A DNA stretch of 64,000 bases from Paraburkholderia sp. UYCP14C (GTDB lineage: Bacteria > Pseudomonadota > Gammaproteobacteria > Burkholderiales > Burkholderiaceae). Each line of letters begins with the position of its first letter. The first letter of the stretch is position 1. This document shows positions 7,753 to 15,341 of this stretch, in pieces. The translations under genes were made by a program, and so were the position numbers. Where the stretch lies: contig NZ_SELS01000011.1 of assembly GCF_004197395.1 (NCBI RefSeq), forward strand, positions 1-64,000, read 5' to 3'. The notes beneath the pieces were generated by a model, which was not told the DNA's origin, made no database searches, and saw only the letters and a program-made list of their open reading frames with translations.

Positions 7753-8928
7753 CTAGCGCGCTTTCTGTCGCAACGGCCTGAAAAACTTCCGAATCTCCGC
7801 CGCGAGCAACTCGGGCTTTTCCATCGCTGCAAAGTGTCCGCCGGCTGGCATTTCGTTCCACTGCACGACGTTGAAGGTGCGTTCGAGCCAGCTGCGCGGC
7901 GGATGATTGATCTCCTTCGGAAACAGCGCGAAACCGACCGGCGTGTCGATGCGCCCGCCGCCGGAAAAACGCATCGGCTGCAGACGGTTTTCCCAATACA
8001 TCTGCATGGCCGGGCCGATGCACTGCGTGAACCAGTACAGGGAGATATTGGTCAGCAGATCGTCTTGCGAGAACACGCTTTCCACGTCGCCGCCGCAATC
8101 GCTCCACGCGCGAAACTTCTCGCCGATCCATGCGGCGAGTCCCACCGGCGAATCGTTCAGCGATGCGGCGACGGTCAGCGGTTTGGTGCCGTGCTGATGC
8201 GCGTAGCCGCCTTCGAGCGCGGCCCAGTCGTTCTTCTCGCGCAGATAGTCCTGCTCGGCCGACGTCAGCTCCCGCTGCGCCGCGCCGATCGCCGGCTCGT
8301 AGGAACTCGGCAGGAAGTTCAGATGGATGCCGTCGACCGCTCGCGGATGACGCGCGGCCAACGCGATCGACACGCCCGCGCCGAGGTCGCCGCCCTGCGC
8401 GCCGAAACGCTCGTAGCCGAGCCCGCGCATCAGCGACACCCACAGGTCCGCGACCTGGAACGCGGACATGCCGGCCTGCCTGGGCGCAGGCGAAAACGCG
8501 AAGCCCGGCAGCGACGGCGTGACGACGTCGAACGCGTCGGCGGGATCGGCGCCGAACGCGGCCGGATCGCACAACTGATCGAGCAGCGCGTGAAACTCGA
8601 AGAACGAACCGGGCCAGCCGTGCGTGATCACGAGCGGATAAGCCTGAAAGCCGGACGCGACACTGGCGGCGCGCCGATGCGCGAAGTGCACCGTCTGGCC
8701 GTTCACGTCGGCGAGAAATTGCGGCAGCTGGTTCAAGCTGCGTTCGGCCGCGCGCCAGTCGAATTGCCCAGCCCAATAGGTCGCGAGTTCACGCAGCCAG
8801 GCCGGATCGGCGCCCTGCTGCCATGCGGGCGAAGGAGTCGCGGGTGCCCAGCGGGTGGCGCGGATGCGGCGGCGCAGATCGTCGATGTCCTGATCGGCGA
8901 TCGCAATCTCAAACGGGTCGATCTGCAT
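7753..8928 (-). CDS. Epoxide hydrolase, microsomal (EHN) type
   Basis: A 391-residue alpha/beta hydrolase. The first ~110 residues are the epoxide-hydrolase N-terminal lid domain (PFEIAIADQDIDDLRRRIRATRW). The core has the HGWPGS oxyanion motif, the nucleophile Asp in GAQGGDLGAG, a cap-domain Tyr region (YWFTQCIGPAMQMYWEN) and the catalytic His in AGGHFAAMEKPE. These are the features of mEH-type enzymes, which open epoxides to diols through an alkyl-enzyme intermediate. The start at 8928 fits the family N-terminus; a frame 13 codons longer exists (to 8967). First gene of a leftward set with the HAD and aldo/keto genes. Physiological epoxide unknown. Confidence 0.9.
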   Translation of the reverse strand: MQIDPFEIAIADQDIDDLRRRIRATRWAPATPSPAWQQGADPAWLRELATYWAGQFDWRAAERSLNQLPQFLADVNGQTVHFAHRRAASVASGFQAYPLVITHGWPGSFFEFHALLDQLCDPAAFGADPADAFDVVTPSLPGFAFSPAPRQAGMSAFQVADLWVSLMRGLGYERFGAQGGDLGAGVSIALAARHPRAVDGIHLNFLPSSYEPAIGAAQRELTSAEQDYLREKNDWAALEGGYAHQHGTKPLTVAASLNDSPVGLAAWIGEKFRAWSDCGGDVESVFSQDDLLTNISLYWFTQCIGPAMQMYWENRLQPMRFSGGGRIDTPVGFALFPKEINHPPRSWLERTFNVVQWNEMPAGGHFAAMEKPELLAAEIRKFFRPLRQKAR

Positions 8929-9047
8929 GGCGGGGTCGTCCTGGGTCGATTCGCGGCTCACCGTCATCGTACGCGCGTCGGACGAAAGCCGGATAATGGC
9001 CGTCCCTTCCCCACGATTTATTCACCGACCCACAGGAGATTGACGCG

Positions 9048-9827
9048 ATGTCCGCTTACGATTCCAAAGTGCCGCGAGTGCTGCTGACGAACGACGACGG
9101 TATCGACGCGCCCGGCTTGGCCGTGCTCGAAGCCGTCGCCGCCGAGCTCGCGCACGAAGTCTGGGTGGTCGCGCCCGAGCACGACCAGAGCGGTACGTCG
9201 CATTCGATCAGCCTGCATTCGCCGCTGCGCGTGAGCCGCCAGGGCGAACGCCGGTTCGGCGTGACCGGCACGCCCGGCGATTGCGTCGTGATGGGCGTGC
9301 GGCATCTGATGCGCGAGGCGCCGCCGTCGCTGGTGCTGTCCGGCGTCAATCGCGGCGGCAACCTCGGCATCGAAACGATGTTTTCGGGCACGGTCGGCGC
9401 GGCGATGACGGGGCTGCTGCTCGGGCTGCCGTCGTTCGCGCTGAGCCAGGTGTTCAGCGATCGCGAGCGCGTGCGCTGGGACACCGCGCGCACGCTCGCG
9501 CCCGGCGTGATCCGTCAGTTGCTCGCGATCGAGCATGCGGCACCGACCTGCCTGAACATCAACTTTCCCGACGTCGATGCCGCCGCTGCCGGTCCGCTGA
9601 CGCCGACGCGCCAGGGCGTCGGGCTCGTCAGGGACATCGACGTGCTGCCGGAAGTCGACCCGCGCGGCATCGCGTATCACTGGCTGCGCTTCGAGCGCGG
9701 GCCGCGCGAAAACGAGGCCGACAGCGAAACGGCAACGGTCGCGGCGGGTCGCGTCTCGGTCACGCCGCTCGCGTTCGATCGCACCGACGAAGCCACCTTC
9801 GCCCGGCTCGCTGCATCGTTGATCTGA
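9048..9827 (+). CDS. surE: 5'-nucleotidase SurE-like protein
   Basis: A 259-residue protein of the SurE family, metal-dependent nucleoside 5'-monophosphate phosphatases. The signature VLLTNDDGIDAPG provides the two metal-binding aspartates, QSGTSHSIS the third ligand region and LVLSGVNRGGNLG the Asn ligand. GTPGDCV is also typical. The start has AGGAG 10 bases upstream. In many bacteria surE sits with pcm, nlpD and rpoS. None of these is here, so this is probably a second, isolated SurE paralogue (inference). It is divergent from the epoxide hydrolase and convergent with the DUF4148-tailed protein. Confidence 0.9.
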   Translation: MSAYDSKVPRVLLTNDDGIDAPGLAVLEAVAAELAHEVWVVAPEHDQSGTSHSISLHSPLRVSRQGERRFGVTGTPGDCVVMGVRHLMREAPPSLVLSGVNRGGNLGIETMFSGTVGAAMTGLLLGLPSFALSQVFSDRERVRWDTARTLAPGVIRQLLAIEHAAPTCLNINFPDVDAAAAGPLTPTRQGVGLVRDIDVLPEVDPRGIAYHWLRFERGPRENEADSETATVAAGRVSVTPLAFDRTDEATFARLAASLI

Positions 9828-9859
9828 CGGGTGCCGCGGACGCGGCGGACGCCCCTGAT

Positions 9860-10678
9860 TCAGTGCGCCCCTGCCCCCGCTGGCTCGGGTCTGCCGAACG
9901 CGGGCATCGTGCCGTTCTCACGCGCGCGCACGAGTTCGGCCTCCACCTCGGCGCGGGTCTTGGGGCCGTTGCTGGCGACCGCTTGCGTTCCGCTCCGGCC
10001 GGTCAGCCCCGTGCGCGGCATCGACCATGGCAACTCGACGCCTTGGGTTGAAGATTGCAGCGACGCCCCCGCTTCTGGCTCGACGCTGGCTGCTTTCTTC
10101 GCGGATCGCTCGGCGGTAGAACTCTTCCGGTGGGTGCCGCCCCGTGCGTGATTCGTACTCGATGTCGTCGCAACGCTTTGCGCTGAGTGCGGTTTCGTCG
10201 GGGTGCTCGACGCGCCTTTCGGATGTTCGCCGGACGCAACGCGGCTATGGTGTGCGTGCGCGGTCTTTGCCGGCGGCGCCTGGGTCCGGTTCGGCGTCAC
10301 CGCAGACTGCGGCGGTAAGCTCGACTGCTGCGGCTCCGGTTGTACCTCCGGTTGCGCCTTGTTCGACTCCCGCGCGAACTGCAGTGCCGCGATGGCCAGA
10401 GCGTCGCCCGCCTGGGCGCCGATCGACGCGGCCGGCTGAGCCCGCAACGCGGTCACGTCGTCGCGCAGCGCATGGTGGCGCGACGACGGCACGCCGTCCC
10501 GGCCTACACTCTGCCCCACCACCGCGCCCGTCACGCTAACGCCCCGTTCGCCATCGGCGGCGAGGCTTGCATCCTGGCCGGACGACCAGTCGTTGTCCAA
10601 CTGCGATACATAGGCCCCTATCGTCACCGCGCCGAAGACGAGGGCCGTCAACACGATCATTTTCGGTTCGCTATACAA
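9860..10678 (-). CDS. Exported low-complexity protein with DUF4148-like C-terminus
   Basis: A 272-residue protein. One hydrophobic segment near residues 7-27 serves as signal or anchor. The middle (about 100-215) is Pro/Gln/Ser/Thr-rich and disordered. The last ~35 residues, beginning GPKTRAEVEAELVRAREN, match the pattern of DUF4148, a short domain common in Burkholderiales exported proteins (K-T-R-A-x-V-x-x-E-L). Its function is unknown. The start is taken as TTG at 10678 because GGGGAG lies six bases upstream; an ATG at 10660 has no ribosome site. It overlaps no other gene and is convergent with surE. Confidence 0.62.
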   Translation of the reverse strand: MYSEPKMIVLTALVFGAVTIGAYVSQLDNDWSSGQDASLAADGERGVSVTGAVVGQSVGRDGVPSSRHHALRDDVTALRAQPAASIGAQAGDALAIAALQFARESNKAQPEVQPEPQQSSLPPQSAVTPNRTQAPPAKTAHAHHSRVASGEHPKGASSTPTKPHSAQSVATTSSTNHARGGTHRKSSTAERSAKKAASVEPEAGASLQSSTQGVELPWSMPRTGLTGRSGTQAVASNGPKTRAEVEAELVRARENGTMPAFGRPEPAGAGAH

Positions 10679-11265
10679 GGCACGCTCCCCATTACGGCAG
10701 ATCGACCCACTTGTGGAAGTGTGGGTGATCAGGATGACAGTGTTTTCCTTTTAGACCGAACAACTGACGAATCGGCGGTTCTGGTCGGGGGTGTGTCCGA
10801 AATCGACGGGCAATGGTCTGTTCAAACGTGCGCGGCAAGCGTCCCAAGCATTTTTGTAGGACGTCGTTAAAGGTGAAAAACCGGCGTTGAATTTAATGGG
10901 CCTTCTTCACAAGGTCGGTCACTGGAAGCCGAACTCCATGCCTCGGAACTTGAAAAATTCTGTCCATCGTGCCACTGCAGGTGGGAATTGCTGAGCGCCG
11001 TCGCAGGTGGACGGTAGACCGAAAGCAGGCTGGGCAAAACGAATGCTGCAATGGTGGTTCGCTGATTTCCGTTGCCCCGGTTCGGCCATGAACGGCCAAT
11101 CCCCACGAAATATCGTCAGGCCGCTTCAATCGACAAAGCGGCCTTTCATCGAAGCAACATTCAAGCGGTGCGCGTCACGGCGAACGCGTCTGCCGCTGCC
11201 ACCGTGTCCAACGCCTCACGCAACAGCTGAGCGCGGGCGACAAGCCCTGCGGCTCGTCGAACGCA
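10679..11265. other. 587-base region without a supported gene
   Basis: No protein-coding gene is convincing here. A leftward 78-codon frame at 10893-11129 contains Cys pairs (FCPAC) and ends KKAH, but it has no ribosome site and no recognised domain. The flank 10680-10870 is relatively AT-rich with a promoter-like feel for the DUF4148-tailed gene. A hairpin lies at 11118-11144. The block 10890-11110 reads like an insertion or repeated intergenic element. Confidence 0.45.
11118..11144. other. Perfect 9-bp hairpin in a gene desert
   Basis: The arms AGGCCGCTT (11118-11126) and AAGCGGCCT (11136-11144) pair perfectly around a nine-base loop and are followed on the plus strand by TTCATC. The U-run is too weak for a confident terminator. 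It could end a plus-strand transcript of the unassigned block at 10.9-11.1 kb. Confidence 0.4.
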
Positions 11266-12183
11266 TTACTTCGGCCATCGCCAAGATGGCTCGGACAGAT
11301 GCTCCGCAAAATAATCGGACAGCGCATCCACCTTCGCAGGACGCGCGCGCGCCGATGGCGTGACGAAGTAAAGGCCACCCTTCGTCAACGACCAGTCGGT
11401 GAGGATCGCTTCGAGGCGGCCATCGGCCAGATATTCGCCGGCGATGAATTCGGGCAGCTCGGCAATCGCGAGGCCAGCGAGCAGCGTGGGCAGCAGCGCA
11501 TCGGCATTCGTCACGCGCAGCGGTCCGGTCGGCATGACCGGCTCCTCCTCGCCCGCGGCGTTCGTGAAGCGCCACACATCGCTGCGCGCGCGATACGCGT
11601 ATGAAAGGCACGGGCGGTCGGCCAGTTCGCGCGGATGCGCGGGCCGCCCTTCGCGCTTCAGATACGCTGGCGACGCCACCACGAACTGTGTGACCGCGCA
11701 CAGCCGTCGCGCGACCAGCGACGAATCCGGTAGCGCGGCGATGCGCAGCGCGGCGTCAAACCCATCGGCGACCAGATCGACCGACGCATCCGAAAGATGC
11801 AGGTCGATCGACACCTCGGGGTAGGCGCGAAAGAAGCCGGGCAGCAGCGGCGCGACCCAGCGCAGCCCGAACGACATCGGCACGGCGAGGCGCACCAGTC
11901 CGCGCGGCTGCACCGACATCTCGCGCGCGGCGCTTTCTGCTTCTTCGGCCTGACGGTATATCTCTCCGGCCTTCTCGCAGATCGTCCGGCCGAACTCGGT
12001 GAGTGAGAGTTGGCGCGACGTGCGGTTGAAGAGCCGCGCTCCCAGCCGGTCTTCGAGACGGGCAACGCCGCGCGAGACCGTCGCCACCGACACGCCCATC
12101 GCGCGCGCAGCGGCCGCGAACGATCCCTCCTCGGCGACCTTCGCGAACATCGCGAGTCCTTCGAAATCAGGCAGCTTCGCCAT
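11266..12183 (-). CDS. LysR-family transcriptional regulator
   Basis: A 305-residue regulator. The winged helix-turn-helix is at about 5-65 ([32 protein letters not shown], split here for reading), followed by a linker helix and a substrate-binding domain (about 92-295) with the usual [24 protein letters not shown] region that closes the effector cleft. It is transcribed divergently from the SDR gene, with 141 bases between the two starts. LysR proteins usually control the divergent gene and themselves, so the SDR and perhaps the pirin are its likely targets. The paired TTGCAA elements in the gap are a candidate binding site. Confidence 0.9.
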   Translation of the reverse strand: MAKLPDFEGLAMFAKVAEEGSFAAAARAMGVSVATVSRGVARLEDRLGARLFNRTSRQLSLTEFGRTICEKAGEIYRQAEEAESAAREMSVQPRGLVRLAVPMSFGLRWVAPLLPGFFRAYPEVSIDLHLSDASVDLVADGFDAALRIAALPDSSLVARRLCAVTQFVVASPAYLKREGRPAHPRELADRPCLSYAYRARSDVWRFTNAAGEEEPVMPTGPLRVTNADALLPTLLAGLAIAELPEFIAGEYLADGRLEAILTDWSLTKGGLYFVTPSARARPAKVDALSDYFAEHLSEPSWRWPK

Positions 12184-12203
12184 TTCCCCTCATCTTTTCA
12201 TTT

Positions 12204-12222
12204 TTGCAACGTTAGATTGCAA
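12204..12222. promoter_or_regulatory. Paired TTGCAA elements, candidate LysR operator
   Basis: Two copies of the palindromic hexamer TTGCAA lie at 12204-12209 and 12217-12222, 13 bases apart. The second is embedded in a 10-base perfect palindrome GATTGCAATC (12215-12224). They sit 21-40 bases upstream of the LysR start in the AT-richer divergent promoter. The placement fits a LysR recognition site, but this is inferred from position and symmetry only. Confidence 0.45.
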
Positions 12223-12324
12223 TCAATTCTATTTCGAAAAGTCCAGGGCGTCGATATTCTCCTCACATCGCAGCATGCAACACCGATCGCAGTCATCCAC
12301 TTACCGAACGAAAGGAGAAACACC

Positions 12325-13089
12325 ATGGCACGCAAGCTCGACAACAAGATCGCACTCGTTACCGGCGCAACCAGCGGCATCGGCCTCGCCACCGCACAGC
12401 GTTTCGCGGCAGAAGGCGCGCACGTCTTCCTCACCGGCCGCCGTCAGGCCGAGCTCGATGCCGCGGTGAATGGCATCCGCGAAGCAGGCGGCAACGCGAC
12501 GGGGGTCCGTGTCGATTCCACGAAACTGGGTGAGCTCGATGCGCTGTATGCGCAGATCAAGGAAGAACAGGGGCATCTCGACGTGCTGTTCGCGAACGCC
12601 GGCGGCGGTTCGATGCTTCCGCTTGGCAGCATCACCGAAGAACACTACGACGACACCTTCGATCGCAATGTGAAGGGCGTGCTCTTCACGGTGCAAAAGG
12701 CGCTGCCGCTGCTCGCCGAGGGCGCGTCGGTGATTCTCACGGGTTCGACGGCAGGCAGCGCGGGCACGGCTGCATTCAGCGTGTATTCGGCCTCGAAAGC
12801 CGCGGTGCGCGCCTTCGTACGAAGCTGGATTCTCGATCTGAAGGATCGCCGCATCCGCGTGAACACGATTAGCCCAGGCGCGACGCGCACGCCCGGCCTG
12901 CTCGACCTTGCCGGTGACGATGCAGCCCAACGCCAGGGTCTTGCCGATTACCTGGCTGCCCAGATCCCGATGGGGCGCCTCGGCGAGCCTGGCGAGATCG
13001 CGAGCGCTGCGCTGTTCCTTGCCTCGGACGACGCGAGCTTCGTGAACGGCATCGAGTTGTTCGTCGATGGCGGCCAGCAACAGATCTGA
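12325..13089 (+). CDS. Short-chain dehydrogenase/reductase (classical SDR)
   Basis: A 254-residue NAD(P)-dependent oxidoreductase. It has the cofactor motif TGATSGIG near residue 14, the NAG motif (FANAGGGS), catalytic Ser in [14 protein letters not shown] with the active Tyr and Lys, and SPGATRTPG after the active site. ARG/TGRR following strand 2 suggests NADP preference. The start at 12325 has AAGGAG nine bases upstream. Its substrate is unknown. Annotators often call this group oxidoreductases linked to LysR regulators and pirins. It is divergent from the LysR gene and followed 81 bases later by the pirin gene. Confidence 0.9.
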   Translation: MARKLDNKIALVTGATSGIGLATAQRFAAEGAHVFLTGRRQAELDAAVNGIREAGGNATGVRVDSTKLGELDALYAQIKEEQGHLDVLFANAGGGSMLPLGSITEEHYDDTFDRNVKGVLFTVQKALPLLAEGASVILTGSTAGSAGTAAFSVYSASKAAVRAFVRSWILDLKDRRIRVNTISPGATRTPGLLDLAGDDAAQRQGLADYLAAQIPMGRLGEPGEIASAALFLASDDASFVNGIELFVDGGQQQI

Positions 13090-13145
13090 GCGCAGCCCGG
13101 GCGCGAGGAGGCGGTCTTCGACGATTGCGCCTGCGCCCGGCGCTC
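13088..13145. other. Structured intercistronic hairpin between SDR and pirin genes
   Basis: An extended inverted repeat starts in the SDR stop codon. GAGCG (13088-13092) pairs with CGCTC (13141-13145), and CCGGGCGC (13097-13104) pairs with GCGCCCGG (13133-13140), with a four-base bulge. There is no U-run. It may reduce read-through or protect the upstream mRNA rather than terminate. Confidence 0.5.
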
Positions 13146-13170
13146 ACGCGCGTTTGAACCCAGACACATC

Positions 13171-13878
13171 ATGATCGAACATCGTTCCTTTCTGTCGCTT
13201 GGCGCGATCCGGCGCAACTGGCTCGACACGCGGATGCATTTCCGCTTCGGCGACTGCGGACGCGCCGATCATGGACCACTCGGCGCGCTCTACGTGTGGA
13301 ATGACGATGAGTTCGCTCCGCACTCGGGCTTCGACCTGCACGCTCACCGCAACGTCGAGATCGTGACGTGGGTGCGCTCAGGCGCGATCACTTACGAAGA
13401 TGACGCTGGCAATCGCGCGCGGCTGGTCGCCGATTCCATGCAGGCGATGAGTACGGGCGCCGCCATCCATCATGCCGAGCGCAACGAGGAAAATGTACCT
13501 GCACGACTATTCCAGATCTGGCTGCATCCGCGCGCGTCGGGCGGTACGCCGCGTTGGACGACGCGAATCTGTTCGCGCGGATGTCGCGATGGCCGCTTCG
13601 TCACGCTGGCGAGCGGCGATCCCGATGATGTGTACGCGGGCGCGCTGTCCATCCACGCCGACGCACGCGTCCGCATCGCGACGCTACGCCAAGGGACGAC
13701 GGTGCATCACGTGTTGCCGGGATCGGGCGTGGCGTATCTGATTGCCGATCATGGTCGGCTTGATGTCGGTGAAGTCCGGCTCGCGCCACGCGACGGAGTT
13801 GCCGTCCGCGACGAATCGCAGCTTACGTTGGTGGCGCGAGACGACACCGATGTCGTGATAGTCGAGCTTTTGCGGTAG
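13171..13878 (+). CDS. Pirin family protein (bicupin)
   Basis: A 235-residue cupin of the pirin/YhaK/YhhW type. The N-terminal cupin holds the metal site: GFDLHAHRNVEIVTWV gives two histidines and Glu, and IHHAERNE supplies the remaining His and the Glu. These residues bind Fe or Ni in characterised members, some of which act as quercetin dioxygenases in vitro. The C-terminal cupin (about 140-235) lacks metal ligands, as is usual. Pirin genes commonly travel with LysR/SDR pairs as here. The ribosome site is weak, and the leader hairpin could tie its translation to the SDR mRNA. Confidence 0.88.
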   Translation: MIEHRSFLSLGAIRRNWLDTRMHFRFGDCGRADHGPLGALYVWNDDEFAPHSGFDLHAHRNVEIVTWVRSGAITYEDDAGNRARLVADSMQAMSTGAAIHHAERNEENVPARLFQIWLHPRASGGTPRWTTRICSRGCRDGRFVTLASGDPDDVYAGALSIHADARVRIATLRQGTTVHHVLPGSGVAYLIADHGRLDVGEVRLAPRDGVAVRDESQLTLVARDDTDVVIVELLR

Positions 13879-14196
13879 GGAAATTGTGCCGTTGGGCTCG
13901 AGCGCGATGACATCCCCCGCTGGCTTCCACGTTTTGCACAAGACCTGGTTTGGTAGCTTTAAACGGCTGTTTTGCGATGAGGACCTGGCGTTGATTCCGC
14001 ATGACCGGATGTCTGTGATGGGTCGATCAGCGCCAATTGCGGACCATGCCACACCCGCAATGACTGTCGACTGCCCGGATCTTTTCACGCACCGCGCGAG
14101 TCGTTTTTCACTTCCCTAACTCAGATTCACCTTATGCGCCATCCGTCATTTTTCGGCGCGCTATTACCCCCCCGGTTTCAGCCACGCAAACGCGAC
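13879..14196. other. Intergenic, nothing recognised
   Basis: 318 bases lie between convergent pirin and EamA genes. Only a short frame without ribosome site (13886-14119) crosses it. A seven-C run occurs near 14166. I see no terminator hairpin with a T-run. Confidence 0.5.
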
Positions 14197-15096
14197 CTAA
14201 ACAAGCGGCCCTTCCTCCGACTTGCGCCGCATCGCAACGGCAATCGAACTACCCACAATCAACGCAATCCCAAGCATCGAAACCCCGCCAATCGTCTCGC
14301 CCCACACCAAATAGCCGAACAACGCAGCCCACACAATGCTCGTGTAGTTATACGGCGCAAGTGCGCCGGCCTCAGCGTCGCGAAACGCCATCGTCATCAA
14401 CAACTGTCCGGCCGTCGCGAGCGCGCCGAGCAGCGCCATGATCGCGAGCGCATCGAACGACGGTGTGCGCCACGCGAAAATCAGCGATGCACCCATCACC
14501 ACCGTACCGACCAGCGTGAAGTACAGCACGGTGGTGCTCGAATCGTCGCTGGCCTTGATGCGCTTGATCTGGATGATCGACAACGCGCCGCACATCGCGC
14601 TCGCGATCAGCAGCGCGGGCCCGAGCCAGCTCGAATGCGAGCCGTCCGGACGCACCACCAGCAGCATGCCGGCGAAGCCGACCGCCGCGGCCAGCGCGTC
14701 GCGCGGCTTCAGCGCCTCGTGCAACAGCAGCGGCGCCAGCACGATCACCAGCAAGGTCTCCGAATAGACGATCGCCACCGCCTCGCTGAGCGGCATATAC
14801 GGCAACCCGGCAAAGAACAGGCCCGATGCGCCGAGCAGCGTCAGCGCGCGCAGGGTCTGCCCGCGCACGTCCAGGTGCCGCAAGCGCGTGGCGAGCGGCT
14901 TGCCGCGCAGGCACATCGCGACCGCCGGAAACAGACCGAACAGCATGCGGAAGAACGTGACCTCGTTGGCCGGATAGGCGAGCGCAAGCGATTTCGCCAA
15001 CGCGTCGACGAGCGCGAAGCAAAACATCGATACGAGGATCAGCGCGACGCTGCGCAACGGTACGGCGCTCGGGCGGACGGCGGCGACGGGCGGCAT
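14197..15096 (-). CDS. EamA (DMT) family transporter
   Basis: A 299-residue inner-membrane protein with ten predicted helices in two five-helix EamA repeats. The first is about 15-140 (SVALILVSMFCFALVDALAKSL, split by reading) with the typical NEVTFFRMLFG segment, and the second about 155-290 (ending GEXIGGVSMLGIALIVGSS, where X is Thr). The DMT superfamily exports amino acids, purines, riboflavin or related metabolites, and nothing in the context identifies the cargo. It stands alone, with a 245-base gap to the next gene upstream. Confidence 0.88.
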   Translation of the reverse strand: MPPVAAVRPSAVPLRSVALILVSMFCFALVDALAKSLALAYPANEVTFFRMLFGLFPAVAMCLRGKPLATRLRHLDVRGQTLRALTLLGASGLFFAGLPYMPLSEAVAIVYSETLLVIVLAPLLLHEALKPRDALAAAVGFAGMLLVVRPDGSHSSWLGPALLIASAMCGALSIIQIKRIKASDDSSTTVLYFTLVGTVVMGASLIFAWRTPSFDALAIMALLGALATAGQLLMTMAFRDAEAGALAPYNYTSIVWAALFGYLVWGETIGGVSMLGIALIVGSSIAVAMRRKSEEGPLV

Positions 15097-15222
15097 GGAG
15101 TGCTCGTTGAGCGTGGATGACGGGAAACAGGATTATGCCCGCGCTCGCGCGCGCCCTCGCGCTTAACCCGCGCGCCCTACTTTGGCAAATCCGGGAATCC
15201 ACCGATACTGGTCAGACGAACT

Positions 15223-15234
15223 AATAATATTATT
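15223..15234. promoter_or_regulatory. AT-only 12-bp palindrome upstream of lipoprotein gene
   Basis: AATAATATTATT is a perfect 12-base palindrome in an unusually AT-rich stretch (15190-15310) within otherwise GC-rich DNA, about 110 bases upstream of the glycosidase-like lipoprotein start. It may be a regulator or H-NS-type binding region or simply the promoter. Assigned by base composition and symmetry only. Confidence 0.4.
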
Positions 15235-15341
15235 CATATCGATTTCCGCACTCTTACGACGACGCTTTCAAGCAGGTTCGCCGTATGCGTATTTAATAAT
15301 AATTATGACCATCGACCAAGCGGGGATCTCAGGAGATACAG

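Noticed and set aside
10893-11129. 78-codon leftward ORF
   Set aside because: No ribosome site, no domain and no context. Kept as part of an unassigned block.
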